Part shown: positions 30,078-39,409 of the stretch, in pieces | Layout: each line of letters begins with the position of its first letter | Position numbering within the stretch: the stretch's first letter is position 1 | Source of the DNA: QWHO01 sp021404945 | GTDB taxonomy: Bacteria > Vulcanimicrobiota > Xenobia > Xenobiales > QWHO01 | Reading direction: 5' to 3' | Assembly: GCA_963169765.1 (NCBI GenBank) | Contig: CAUJEN010000162.1 | Coordinates: 33,398-97,397 of the forward strand | DNA length: 64,000 nt | Program-made: the position numbers and the translations under genes | The notes under the pieces: generated by a model | Told to the model about the DNA's origin: nothing | The model's database searches: none | What the model saw: only the letters and a program-made list of their open reading frames with translations

Positions 30078-32939
30078 ATGAGAAGACATCAAGCAGCAGG
30101 CAACCTGCTGGTAACCGTGATGGCCGTCATGTTCGTGCTGGCCACCCTGGCCATGGGCCTTCACTGGCAGCAGGCCCGGGCCCGGGCCGCCTACCTGCGT
30201 GAAGAGTCAGCCGTCCAGGCCCGCCAGTCGGTCGAGTTCAAGCTGGCCGACGAGATGACCACCCTGCCGCTCACCCCCCCCGATGTCCAGGTCAAGGCCA
30301 GCCAGCAGAGCTCTCCCGCCTACGACCCCAAGTTCGGGTCCAGACTCTACTCCGGTCTCCCGGCCCTGAACGCCCCCGAGCCGGTCAGCTGGGATTCGTC
30401 CCACCAGGCGCTGCCAGGGCCGCAGTGGCAATCGCTCAAGCCCACCACCCTCAATCCCTCGCTGATGGCTCCGGCCAATCGGCGTTTCCTGGCCGTCACC
30501 AGCCCCACCCTTCCCTATGGCGCCCTGGCTCCTCAAGGGGCCATCTCGCTGGAAAGCGCTGCGGGCTGGTCCAACCCCACCTTCCCCGAAACGGTGGGCA
30601 AGGACGCGCGCACCATGTTCTCGGCCGTGCCCGTGAGACTGGGGGCCGGCACGGGGCTCTCCGCCAAGACGGTCCACTATGGCGAAGTCTACCTCAAGGC
30701 CGGCCCGCTCGACCTCGAGCAGGGCAGCGTGGTGGCCTACCAGGGCTACCTGCCCCACACTCGCCGCAAAGGCAAGGACTACAATGTGGCCCTGGGTGAG
30801 CAGATTCAGAATGCCTACTCGGTGCTCTCGGTACGCGGCCAGAACAAGACCGACTCGATCAAAGGCTCGCTGCCCGGCCTGGACGACATCTGGGACCTTA
30901 TCACCGGCAGCAAGAGCTTCGAGTCCATCTTCGGCTCGGCTCTGAGCCTGCGCCAGTCGCTCGAGTTTCCGTTTCCCATGATTCCGGGTGGCAACGAGCT
31001 GGGCATCGTGACCAATATCTGGCTGCACATGCCCTATCCGCCCGATGGCGCCGTCAGCGGCTCGGCTGACGAGCTCAACGCTCAGAACGACAAACTTAAA
31101 GAGATCACCGACAAGATGGCCGCCAAGCAAAAAGAGATCGAGGAGCTGGAGGCCAAGATCCCCACCCTGGGCCCCGGGCTCGAGCGGGATGCTGCCGTTC
31201 AACTCCTGGCTGTCCTGAAAGCTCAGATGGCAGGTCTGGTGGACGAGGCCCAGGAGATCGGCGAGCAGAACGCCGACAAGCTCAAGCATGGCGTCCAGAA
31301 TTCCAACCCCGACGACGACGGCCCCGACACCCGCGCCGAGGAGGGCTCTCTGGGAGAGGACGGCCAGATGGGCTGGGCCTACTCCAAGGTGTTCGAGAAG
31401 ATCCTGGGCATCCTGGGCGACCTGGTGACGGGCGATTTCGAGGGCCTGGCCAACCAGTTCTTGCACAAGGTGCGGGTGGTGCATTTCGGCCCCAAGGACA
31501 ACAAGACCACCTTCAACATCACCGATGGCAGCTTCGACTGCCCGGCCACCCTCAATGTGCCCTCCGGCCGCGCTCTGCGCTTCGACGGCAATCTGACGGT
31601 GCGCGGCGATCTGTGGGTCCAGAAGGGCGGCAGCCTGACGGTGAACGGGGATCTGACGCTGGTCAGCCCGCTGGTGGCCCCCTCCGACGATCTGTTGACT
31701 CCCCAGGGCCGGCTTTGCCTGGAGGAGGGCGCCACCGTGCTGGTGAGCGGTGCCTTCACCTGCGCTGGCTCGCCCGAGGCGGGCTCGGTGCTGGTCGCAG
31801 GACCGGTCAACCAGGTCCACCCGGTCACCTCCGGGCTGCTCGTGCAGGGCGCCGTGACCATCCCCTACGGCGTTTACCCGGCCATGACCCTGGACGGGCT
31901 GGCTTCTCTTGTGCCAGCTCTGGCCGAGGCCAGCACAGCCCTGACCACGGTCTCGGGCAACCTGGCCAAGGCGGCCGGGCCCTTTCACCGCCGCAAACCC
32001 TACTTTGCCCGCTACGCCACCACCTTCCAGATCGTGAAGTGGCCTTTCCCCCCCGCCATCATCCCCATGGCCGTGCCGCTCCCTACCCCCAAGAACGTGC
32101 TCAACCCGATGCTGAGCTCCATTGCCACCATCTACCAGGTGCAGCTCAACCTGGTGCTGGGCGAGAACTTCGTCACCTTCACCGACTGGTGGATCCTGGG
32201 CAAGGGCGTGGTGCCCATGCTGCCCAAGGTCGATCCGGCCGCCCTGGCCGGCCTGAGCAGCCTCAGTCTGCCGGTGCTGCCCAAGCCCGAGGACGTGATC
32301 GGCTACGTCAAGGACTACGCCCTGGACGCGGGCAAGAACATGATCGCCGACCTGATGTCCAAGGTGGTCACCTCCCTGATTCAGAGCCAGCTCGGCTTTC
32401 CCATGTCGCTGGTGGGCGATTTTGCCGGCTCGGCCGTGGCCGAGTTGACCAAATGGGTCACCGAGGCCGACGACGCCCAGAAGCTTGGCGGCTCGGGCGG
32501 CAAGATGGCCCTCGACTCGGTGGCCGATCAGATCGAGGGTCTGCTCAACGGCGGTGCGGTCAAGCCGCTGCTGGCCGAGTGCACGGGCGTTCTGATCTAC
32601 TCGGGGGGCGACCTGCGGGTCAACTCCTCCGGGCTGGTCGTGCCCCTGGCCGTTGGCTTCCTGGTGGCCCGGGGCAACGTGTCTTGCAGCACCGAGTATC
32701 TGGTGGGGGCGGCCACCTCCGAGACGGGCTCGGTCACGGGCAAGAACTTGCTTTACGTACCGGAATTCACGCGGGTCTCGCTCTACCTGCCTCGCAATAG
32801 CCCCGGCGTGGCGGACACCGGGCTGGGCTGGCTGGACTGGGCCCTGGAGCCGGCCTATGGCAAACAGTTCGACAGCCAGCTATCGGTCGAGATCGGGCCT
32901 GAGCGGCCGCATTTTCTGACCGACAGCTGGGACAATTGA
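30078..32939 (+). CDS. Giant pilin-headed surface protein with coiled coil and bactofilin-like repeats
   Basis: 953 residues. The N-terminus has a short basic leader and then a membrane helix (GNLLVTVMAVMFVLATLAMGLHW) placed as in PilX-type pilin-like proteins, though the Glu at position +5 is missing. A charged coiled coil occupies about 333-405 (DKLKEITDKMAAKQKEIEELEAK). Around 480-560 there are right-handed beta-helix-like repeats (ALRFDGNLTVRGDLWV, GSLTVNGDLTL), as in bactofilins, and a similar block near 850-890. The remainder is unrecognised. It is probably an envelope-anchored or pseudopilus-associated surface protein (inference). AAGGTG lies 9 bases before the ATG. It is divergent from the dehydrogenase with a 205-bp gap. 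Confidence 0.75.
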   Translation: MRRHQAAGNLLVTVMAVMFVLATLAMGLHWQQARARAAYLREESAVQARQSVEFKLADEMTTLPLTPPDVQVKASQQSSPAYDPKFGSRLYSGLPALNAPEPVSWDSSHQALPGPQWQSLKPTTLNPSLMAPANRRFLAVTSPTLPYGALAPQGAISLESAAGWSNPTFPETVGKDARTMFSAVPVRLGAGTGLSAKTVHYGEVYLKAGPLDLEQGSVVAYQGYLPHTRRKGKDYNVALGEQIQNAYSVLSVRGQNKTDSIKGSLPGLDDIWDLITGSKSFESIFGSALSLRQSLEFPFPMIPGGNELGIVTNIWLHMPYPPDGAVSGSADELNAQNDKLKEITDKMAAKQKEIEELEAKIPTLGPGLERDAAVQLLAVLKAQMAGLVDEAQEIGEQNADKLKHGVQNSNPDDDGPDTRAEEGSLGEDGQMGWAYSKVFEKILGILGDLVTGDFEGLANQFLHKVRVVHFGPKDNKTTFNITDGSFDCPATLNVPSGRALRFDGNLTVRGDLWVQKGGSLTVNGDLTLVSPLVAPSDDLLTPQGRLCLEEGATVLVSGAFTCAGSPEAGSVLVAGPVNQVHPVTSGLLVQGAVTIPYGVYPAMTLDGLASLVPALAEASTALTTVSGNLAKAAGPFHRRKPYFARYATTFQIVKWPFPPAIIPMAVPLPTPKNVLNPMLSSIATIYQVQLNLVLGENFVTFTDWWILGKGVVPMLPKVDPAALAGLSSLSLPVLPKPEDVIGYVKDYALDAGKNMIADLMSKVVTSLIQSQLGFPMSLVGDFAGSAVAELTKWVTEADDAQKLGGSGGKMALDSVADQIEGLLNGGAVKPLLAECTGVLIYSGGDLRVNSSGLVVPLAVGFLVARGNVSCSTEYLVGAATSETGSVTGKNLLYVPEFTRVSLYLPRNSPGVADTGLGWLDWALEPAYGKQFDSQLSVEIGPERPHFLTDSWDN

Positions 32940-32964
32940 GGCGACCGGCTGCAAGGAGTTGACA

Positions 32965-33014
32965 GGCTGCAAGCCGGGCTCCCAGGCTTGAGGCCCCCAG
33001 GCCTTCTTGCAGCC
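32965..33014. other. Inverted repeat between the surface-protein and efflux genes
   Basis: GGCTGCAAG (32965-32973) pairs with CTTGCAGCC (33006-33014), with further pairing possible inside. It could act as a weak terminator, but only A residues follow it, so none is claimed. Confidence 0.4.
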
Positions 33015-33114
33015 GAAAAACTGTGTCGGCTGCGCTTCTGGATTGTTGACCCAAACCGGCAAGGTCGCTCCTGATTCGGGAACTTTCCGGGCCTCTAATT
33101 CGTGGAACCGATCG

Positions 33115-34368
33115 ATGCGAACTCTGCTGCTCGTGCTGGCCATGCTCTCTTGCCCGCTTGCAGCCGCGCCGAGCCTGACGCTCGAGCAGGCGGTGAAGGA
33201 GGTGGTCAACTCCCACCCCAGCCTGAGCCGTCTGGGGGCCTTGCGCCGGGTAGCGGCGGCCCGCACGGCCCAGGCCTCCAGCCAGTTCTTGCCTCAGATC
33301 GGCCTGGAGGCTGTGGCCCGGGAGGGGCCGGCTGCCGCGGTCGGGCTCGGCTTCACGGGACTGAGCAACTCTATTCTGGTGAATAACCTCGGAGCCGACG
33401 TCGTGGTGAGTCAGACGCTGGTCGACTTCGGTCGCCGATCCCACGAGGTGCTCTCGCGCAGGTGGGACGAGCAGGCGTCTGGCCAGGATCTCGACGCTCA
33501 GCGCGCGCGCCTGATTCTGGAGACCCATCGTCGCTTCTATCGCTCGCTCCTGGCAGGTCGGCTGAGGCAGCTGGCCGACGCAGAGCTGGTCCTGCGCCAA
33601 TCGCTGCTACAGCTGGCTCAGAAACGCTACCAGACCGGGCTGAGCTCGCGGCTGGACGAAGAGGTGGCCCGATCGCAGGTGGCCGAAGCCAGAGCCGAGT
33701 TGACCCGCGCCCGGCAAGAAGAGGAGCTGGCCCGAGCCTCCCTGGGCGAGTTGCTCGGGCGAGCCGAGCTGGGCGAGCAACTGCAGGAGCCGGTGACTTC
33801 GATGGAGCCGCTCGCTCCCCTGACGGTTGAGGAGCGTCCCGAGCTCAAGGCCCTGGACCGACGCATCCAGGCCCAGCAAGAAGCCATCAGGGCGGCCGCC
33901 GCCGCGGGGCTCCCGGTGCTTCGCGCCGTGTTGACGGGAGGAGCGATTCGGGTGGCTGACGGGCAAACCGGCAACCACAACTATGCCGTCGGCATGGCTC
34001 TCACCTGGCCGTTCTTCACCGGTGGTCGAGTGGAGGCCGAGGTGGACGAGCAACAGCACCGGCTGGAGGCGCTGCAGGCCCAGCGCGAGGAGCTGGTCCG
34101 GAGTCTTGCGCTGGAGCTGAGGAGCGCCGAGCTCTGGCTGGAGTCGCTCGAGGAGATCGGCGCGACTGTGGAGGATCAGCTCCAGGCCGCCTCGAGCGCG
34201 GCGCGATTGGCCCACCGGCGTTACGAGATCGGGCTGGGCACTTTGCTGGAGGCCCAGCAGGCCAGGCAGGGCCTCTTGAGTGCCCAGACGCAAGCCGCTC
34301 GGGTCGATCTCGAGCGACGGCTGGCCCGCGCCACAGTGCTCCACGCCGCCGGAAAGTTGGGGGAGTGA
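33115..34368 (+). CDS. TolC-family outer-membrane efflux protein
   Basis: 417 residues from the ATG at 33115. The signal peptide ends near residue 18 (PLAAA). The OEP domain shows internal duplication: LTLEQAVKEVVNSHPSL at the N-terminus, the first long helical hairpin (LILETHRRFYRSLLAGRLRQLADAELVLRQSLLQLAQKRYQTG), strand-forming LPVLRAVLTGGAIRVADG and the second hairpin ending LAHRRYEIGLGTLLEAQQARQGLLSAQTQAARVDLERRLARA. It forms the outer-membrane tunnel of the pump whose inner-membrane and adaptor genes follow. The next ATG is 5 bp downstream, so this is one operon. Confidence 0.92.
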   Translation: MRTLLLVLAMLSCPLAAAPSLTLEQAVKEVVNSHPSLSRLGALRRVAAARTAQASSQFLPQIGLEAVAREGPAAAVGLGFTGLSNSILVNNLGADVVVSQTLVDFGRRSHEVLSRRWDEQASGQDLDAQRARLILETHRRFYRSLLAGRLRQLADAELVLRQSLLQLAQKRYQTGLSSRLDEEVARSQVAEARAELTRARQEEELARASLGELLGRAELGEQLQEPVTSMEPLAPLTVEERPELKALDRRIQAQQEAIRAAAAAGLPVLRAVLTGGAIRVADGQTGNHNYAVGMALTWPFFTGGRVEAEVDEQQHRLEALQAQREELVRSLALELRSAELWLESLEEIGATVEDQLQAASSAARLAHRRYEIGLGTLLEAQQARQGLLSAQTQAARVDLERRLARATVLHAAGKLGE

Positions 34369-34372
34369 GCTC

Positions 34373-37300
34373 ATGCGACTGGTCAGGATGACGTTCGAGA
34401 ATCCTTATCTGGTCCTGGTGGGGGCCCTGGCCATCGTCGTGCTGGGCGTGACCGTGCTGATGCGCATCCCGGTGGATGTGCTGCCCGTTTTTCAAGCTCC
34501 GGCGGTTCAGGTCCTGACCCTTTATCCTGGCATGCCCACCGAGGTCATGGAGCGAGACATCACCAATCGGCTGGAGCGCTGGACGAGTCAGGCGGTGGGG
34601 ATCTCCCGCCAGGAGTCTCGAACCCTGACCGGCGTCAGCGTGGTGCGCGACTACTTTCGTTCCGACATCGACCCCAATGCGGCTCTCTCCCAGGTCTCCT
34701 CGCTGGCGATGTCGGACCTTTACTATCTTCCTCCCGGCACGATCCCACCCATGGTCATGCCGTTCGACCCCACCGCCTCACAGCCGCTCTGCCTGCTGGC
34801 GGTTTCCAGCGAGACGCTGGACGAGACCTCGCTCTACGATGTGGCCTACTTCGAGATGCGCAACCTGCTCTCGGGCACGCCCGGCGTCATCGCTCCGGCC
34901 GTCTACGGGGGCCGCCTGCGGCGCATCCTGATCTACGTGGAGCGGGCCAAGCTCGAGGCCCTGGGAATGTCGCCCATGGACGTGGTCAACGCGGTTCGCT
35001 CCTACAACGTCCTGATTCCCACCGGGGACGCCAACCTGGGTCGGTTGAACTACCAGGTGACCTCCAATGCGATGGTGCCGGAGATCTCCGCTCTCAACGA
35101 CATCCCGCTGCGATATCAGGATGGCCGCGCGGTCCTGGTCCGGGACGTGGGCCAGGCCCGGGACTCTTACGCCATCCAGACCAATGCCGTGCGCATCGGC
35201 GGGAAGAGAGCCGTCTACATTCCGATCTACCGTCAGCCCGGCGCCAACACGATCCAGGTCGTGGAGGGCATCCGCTCGGCTCTCCCCGGCATCCAGCAGC
35301 GTGTCACCAACGGCGCGCAGCTCAAGCTCGAGGTCCTGATCGACCAGTCGGTCTACGCCCGTGAATCGATCTCGGGGCTGGTCTTCGAAGGGGCTCTGGG
35401 AGCGGCCCTGGCCGCTCTGGTGGTGCTTCTTTTTCTGGGCAGCGTGCGCGCCATGCTGGTGATCACGATCACGCTGCCCCTGTCTTTGCTCTGCTCGGTC
35501 CTGGGCCTGTACGCGGCCGGGCAGAGCCTCAACGTCATGACTCTCGGGGGGCTGGCCCTGGCGGTCGGTATCCTGATGGACAACGGGATCGTGGTACTGG
35601 AGAACACGGCCCGTCATCTGCGGATGGGCAAATCTCCGGCAGAGGCGGCCCAAGATGCAGCTATGGAGGTTGCCGACCCGGTGCTGGTGGCCAGCCTGAC
35701 CCTGGCCGTGGTCTTTGCCCCGGTGACACTCCTGACCGGAATCGGCAAGTTCCTTTTTACTCCTCTGGCTCTGGCCGTGATTCTGGCGATTGCAGCCTCC
35801 TATGTGATGTCCATGACCGTGGTTCCAGCCTGCGCCACGTTTCTCGAGCACAAGCCAGCTCCACCTCTCGCAGAGAGGCTGTTTCATCCCCTCCAGCAGC
35901 TTTATGAGGCAGCCCTGAGCCGGTCGCTTCGGGCTCGGCCCCTGGTGCTGCTCTTGATCTCTCTGCTTTTTCTGGCCTCCATGGCCCTGATCCCGCTGCT
36001 CGGGACCGAGCTCTTTCATCAAATCGACAGCGGCCAGCTCATGGTGCAGTTGCGGGCAGCTTCCGGGACTCGCATGCAGCTCACCGAGGAGCTCGCTCAG
36101 CAGGCGGAGGCCGTGGTGCGCGAGGTGGTGGGGGAGCCCAACCTCCAGATGGTGGTGGCCAACGTGGGGATTTTGTATGACTGGCCGGCCGCCTATACGC
36201 CCAATTCAGGACCCCATGATGCCTTCTTGCTGGCTCAGTTGACCAGGAGCCGCCAGATCACGGCCCAGGAGGCGGCCCGCCGACTCCGCGCAGAGCTCCC
36301 TCGGCGATTGCCCGGTGTGGAGATCTCGGTGAGCACCGGGGGCCTGGTCTCCTCGGCTCTGAACTTCGGCTTGCCGTCTCCCATCAACGTTCAGGTCGAG
36401 GGCCCGAGCCTGGCCACCTCGCGGCAGATCGCCGAGGCTCTGACCGAGCGCATCCGACTGGTTCCGGGAGCGGTCGACGTTCGCATCCAGCAAAGACTGG
36501 ACTATCCGCAGATCGATGTCCAGGTCGATCGACTCCGCGCGGCCTCGGTAGGGCTGACGCAGGAGGCGGTGGTCCAGAACATCATCACCGCCCTGAACTC
36601 CAGCACGACCTTCCTGCCCTCCTTCTGGATCGACGAGAGAAACGGCAATCACTACTTTATCGGAGCTACCTACCGCGAGGAGGACATCCGCTCTCTGGAG
36701 ACGCTCCAGGACATCCCCATCACCGACACGCGCTCGCGGGGCGCCATCCCCTTGCGGAGCCTGGCGACGCTGGGCCAGAAGCAGGCCGCCGTGGAGAGCA
36801 ATCATGTGAACATTCGCCGTGTGATCGACGTCTTCGCCAACGTGGATCGGACCGACGTGGGACGCGTGGCCGCCCGGGTCGAGAAGCTGCTCGAGCGAGC
36901 CAGGCCCGGATTGCCCGAGGGGTATTCGGTCTACCTGCGGGGTGAGGTCTCGTCGATGAAGGAGAGCTTCGCGAACCTTTCCTTTGGTCTGGCGCTGGCC
37001 CTCGTTCTGCTCTACCTGGTGATGGTGGTTCAGTTTCGTTCCTTTGCCGACCCGCTGGTGGTCTTGCTTTCGGCTCCGGTCGGATGGATCGGGGTGGCTC
37101 TCATCCTGCTTGCGACGGGCACGACGCTGAACGTGCAGTCTTTCATGGGGATCATCATGATGATGGGGCTGGCCGTGGCCTACAGCATCCTGATGGTGGA
37201 CTTTGCCAACAACCTGGTCGCTCAGGGCAGAGATCGCATTTCGGCCGTCCATGAAGCCTGCAGCATCCGCCTTCGCCCTATCTTGATGACCTCGCTGGCG

Positions 37301-37462
37301 GCTTTGCTCGGATTTCTCCCGGTTGCGCTCGACTCGAGCCAGCCGAACAGCGCCATGGCCCGGGCCGTGATCGGGGGGCTGCTGACATCCACTTTCTTGA
37401 AGCTTTTTCTGGTGCCGATTCTTTACACCTATCTGCACAAGATTCCCGGGAGGAAGTCCTGA
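34373..37462 (+). CDS. RND efflux transporter, inner-membrane pump
   Basis: About 1,029 residues from the ATG at 34373, a normal length for AcrB/CusA-like pumps. Twelve membrane helices in two repeats and two large periplasmic loops are evident. Helix 4 carries GILMDNGIVVLENT with Asp403 followed by Asn404, where AcrB has two Asp; helix 10 has MGLAVAYSILMVDFANN without the usual Lys. This places the pump in a less studied subgroup with a single relay Asp. The periplasmic loops lack the metal-site Met cluster I would expect of CusA, so drug or lipid export is more likely than copper. The adaptor gene starts at the next base (TGAATG). Confidence 0.92.
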   Translation: MRLVRMTFENPYLVLVGALAIVVLGVTVLMRIPVDVLPVFQAPAVQVLTLYPGMPTEVMERDITNRLERWTSQAVGISRQESRTLTGVSVVRDYFRSDIDPNAALSQVSSLAMSDLYYLPPGTIPPMVMPFDPTASQPLCLLAVSSETLDETSLYDVAYFEMRNLLSGTPGVIAPAVYGGRLRRILIYVERAKLEALGMSPMDVVNAVRSYNVLIPTGDANLGRLNYQVTSNAMVPEISALNDIPLRYQDGRAVLVRDVGQARDSYAIQTNAVRIGGKRAVYIPIYRQPGANTIQVVEGIRSALPGIQQRVTNGAQLKLEVLIDQSVYARESISGLVFEGALGAALAALVVLLFLGSVRAMLVITITLPLSLLCSVLGLYAAGQSLNVMTLGGLALAVGILMDNGIVVLENTARHLRMGKSPAEAAQDAAMEVADPVLVASLTLAVVFAPVTLLTGIGKFLFTPLALAVILAIAASYVMSMTVVPACATFLEHKPAPPLAERLFHPLQQLYEAALSRSLRARPLVLLLISLLFLASMALIPLLGTELFHQIDSGQLMVQLRAASGTRMQLTEELAQQAEAVVREVVGEPNLQMVVANVGILYDWPAAYTPNSGPHDAFLLAQLTRSRQITAQEAARRLRAELPRRLPGVEISVSTGGLVSSALNFGLPSPINVQVEGPSLATSRQIAEALTERIRLVPGAVDVRIQQRLDYPQIDVQVDRLRAASVGLTQEAVVQNIITALNSSTTFLPSFWIDERNGNHYFIGATYREEDIRSLETLQDIPITDTRSRGAIPLRSLATLGQKQAAVESNHVNIRRVIDVFANVDRTDVGRVAARVEKLLERARPGLPEGYSVYLRGEVSSMKESFANLSFGLALALVLLYLVMVVQFRSFADPLVVLLSAPVGWIGVALILLATGTTLNVQSFMGIIMMMGLAVAYSILMVDFANNLVAQGRDRISAVHEACSIRLRPILMTSLAALLGFLPVALDSSQPNSAMARAVIGGLLTSTFLKLFLVPILYTYLHKIPGRKS

Positions 37463-38791
37463 ATGCGTCTGGCTGCCGTCTCTCTGGCCCTGGCCCTGGT
37501 CACCGTCGGCTGCTCCCCGGGAGCCGATGGCCCACCCATCGAAACCGTCCCACCCACCAGCGTGACCGTGGTGGTCCCGTCCCGACGCGACGTGGCGCGC
37601 ACGTTGCAGCTGGTGGGGCAGGTGAGGGCTTACCAGGAGGCTTCGCTTCGAGCCAAACTGGCCGGTTACGTGCGCTCGGTGGAGGTCGAGCCCGGCGACG
37701 GGGTCGCGGTGGATCAGCTCCTGGCCACGGTAGAGCTGCCGGAGGTCGAGCAGCAGGTCCTCGAGGCTCAAGCCCGGGAGAGCCAGGAGGAGCAGCTTGG
37801 CCTGGCCTATGAGGATGAGGCGGCGGGGCTGGCCGCCAGGGCTCAGGCCGCTCGGACCGCCCTGGAGCGTCTTGAGGCTCGGCAGGGGGCTTCTCTGGCC
37901 TCGGCAGACGAGCTGGCCCAGGAGGTCGCCCTTCAAAGACAGGCCCACCAGCGCCTGGAGCAGGTCGCCCGGGGCGATGAGGGTCTGGTTGCTCAACAGG
38001 AGCTGGATCAGTCCCGCGGCAGGCTCCGCCAGGCTGAGAGTCGCCTCGAAGCGGCCCGCCAGGAAGCTCAGGCCACCCGGGCCGAGCGTCGCGAGGCCCA
38101 GCGCAATCTCCAGGCTGCCACCGCCATGGCGCAGGCTCAGAAGGCCCGCTCCCGGGCCCAGCAGAGCGCTGCCGAGGCGCGTTCGCGGCAGGCTGAGCAG
38201 AGCCGCCAGATGTGCGCTTACAGCCAGATTCGAGCCCCTTTTGCCGGCACCGTGACCAGGCGGTGGGTCGACCCCGGCGCCCTGGCTGGCGAGCAGCCCC
38301 TGCTGACGCTGGCCGATCTGAGCCGGGTTCGGATTGAGCTGGCCATTCCTGAAACCGAGGCGCCCCACGTGCGAGCGGGGATCACCCGGGTGACCCTGAG
38401 CGGGCCGGCGCTGAAGTCCACCCGCCAAACCATTACCCGGTCGACCGATTCGCTGGACGTGGCCACGCGCACCCTGCCCGTCGAGATCGAGCTGTCCAAC
38501 CCGGGCCATCGTTTGAGCCCGGGCATGGCGGTGGATGCGTCGGTCGAGTTGGAGAGGCGCTCCGATGTGCTGGCCCTGCCGGTCGAGGCGGTCCTGCGTG
38601 AGAGGAAGGGTCCGGCCGTGTTCATCGTGGAGTCGGGCAAGGCCAAAAAGCTCTCCGTCCGGACCGGCTCTCAGGGGCCCGAGTGGGTCGAGATTCTCGA
38701 GGGTCTCTCCGGCCAGGAGCAGGTTGTGGTCCGGGGCAACCAGAGCTTGAAGAACGGCGCGGCCGTCGAGATCCAATCGACGGTGCCCTGA
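37463..38791 (+). CDS. RND periplasmic adaptor (membrane fusion) lipoprotein
   Basis: 442 residues. A lipoprotein signal with Cys17 (VTVGC) anchors it. The barrel-sandwich hybrid is split by an unusually long coiled-coil hairpin (about 95-250) rich in Ala, Arg, Gln and Glu. The lipoyl halves show RAKLAGYVRSVEVEPGDGVAVDQLLATVE and CAYSQIRAPFAGTVTRRWVDPGALAG. Beta-barrel and membrane-proximal domains follow. It bridges the RND pump and the TolC protein. Gene order TolC-RND-adaptor is the reverse of many operons. Only 3 bp separate its stop from the convergent anti-sigma gene. Confidence 0.92.
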   Translation: MRLAAVSLALALVTVGCSPGADGPPIETVPPTSVTVVVPSRRDVARTLQLVGQVRAYQEASLRAKLAGYVRSVEVEPGDGVAVDQLLATVELPEVEQQVLEAQARESQEEQLGLAYEDEAAGLAARAQAARTALERLEARQGASLASADELAQEVALQRQAHQRLEQVARGDEGLVAQQELDQSRGRLRQAESRLEAARQEAQATRAERREAQRNLQAATAMAQAQKARSRAQQSAAEARSRQAEQSRQMCAYSQIRAPFAGTVTRRWVDPGALAGEQPLLTLADLSRVRIELAIPETEAPHVRAGITRVTLSGPALKSTRQTITRSTDSLDVATRTLPVEIELSNPGHRLSPGMAVDASVELERRSDVLALPVEAVLRERKGPAVFIVESGKAKKLSVRTGSQGPEWVEILEGLSGQEQVVVRGNQSLKNGAAVEIQSTVP

Positions 38792-38794
38792 GCC

Positions 38795-39409
38795 TCAATT
38801 GCCAGGCTGAGCTTCTTTGCCGAGCAGGGGCCGCAGGCTCCCCGCCTCCTCGGGAGCCACCAGCAGGTATTCCAGGCCTGCGCGCGTCCAGGAAAGCAGC
38901 TGGTAGCCCTGAAGGTGGCGCTCGCGAAGCTGCTCCGGGGCCAGCGAGCGAGCGGGCCTGACGAACAGCGAAAGGTCATGGGGACCGTAGCGGTACTGAA
39001 TTCGGGCCATCACCCGGGATCGAATGCGGCACAGGCGGCCGGAGGTGGGCTGGGCCCAAGCCCAGTCAGGAAGGCTCGGCGCGAACTGCAGGCGACTGGA
39101 GAAAAACCGCTCCAGCTCATCCGGATTCTGGGTGCGGATGTCGGCCAGTCCGGTCGCCACCATGTGCCGGTGATCGCCCACGAACAGGGCTTCCTCGTCA
39201 AATCGGGCCCAGGCCAGCAGCCCGAGAAGCACCATCAGACAGGCGGCCGCCAGACCGGAGCGGACAACCATCTTGAGACGCTCCCGGCGGACGCGCTCGG
39301 CCAGGCCCGCTCTCAGGGCGGCCGGGGGGCGTGGGGACGGGAGCGCCTTCATACGGCTCTGAAGCGCCTGCAGGCCGGGGCACGGATCTTCCCGGTTGTC
39401 CATGCTCAT
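38795..39409 (-). CDS. Single-pass anti-sigma factor candidate
   Basis: 204 residues. One membrane helix at about 49-66 (GLAAACLMVLLGLLAW) separates a basic cytoplasmic N-terminus of about 48 residues from a periplasmic domain with mixed strands (RRSRVMARIQYRYGPHDLSLFV, QGYQLLSWTRAGLEYLLVAPEE). The His-x3-Cys-x2-Cys zinc anti-sigma motif is absent. The role is inferred mainly from its ATGA overlap with the sigma gene upstream, the classical sigma/anti-sigma arrangement. The C-terminal domain resembles periplasmic domains that sense envelope state, but no family is recognised. Confidence 0.75.
   Translation of the reverse strand: MSMDNREDPCPGLQALQSRMKALPSPRPPAALRAGLAERVRRERLKMVVRSGLAAACLMVLLGLLAWARFDEEALFVGDHRHMVATGLADIRTQNPDELERFFSSRLQFAPSLPDWAWAQPTSGRLCRIRSRVMARIQYRYGPHDLSLFVRPARSLAPEQLRERHLQGYQLLSWTRAGLEYLLVAPEEAGSLRPLLGKEAQPGN

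Noticed and set aside
36206..38776. Open frame of 856 codons on the minus strand
   Set aside because: Antisense to the RND pump and adaptor; no motif.
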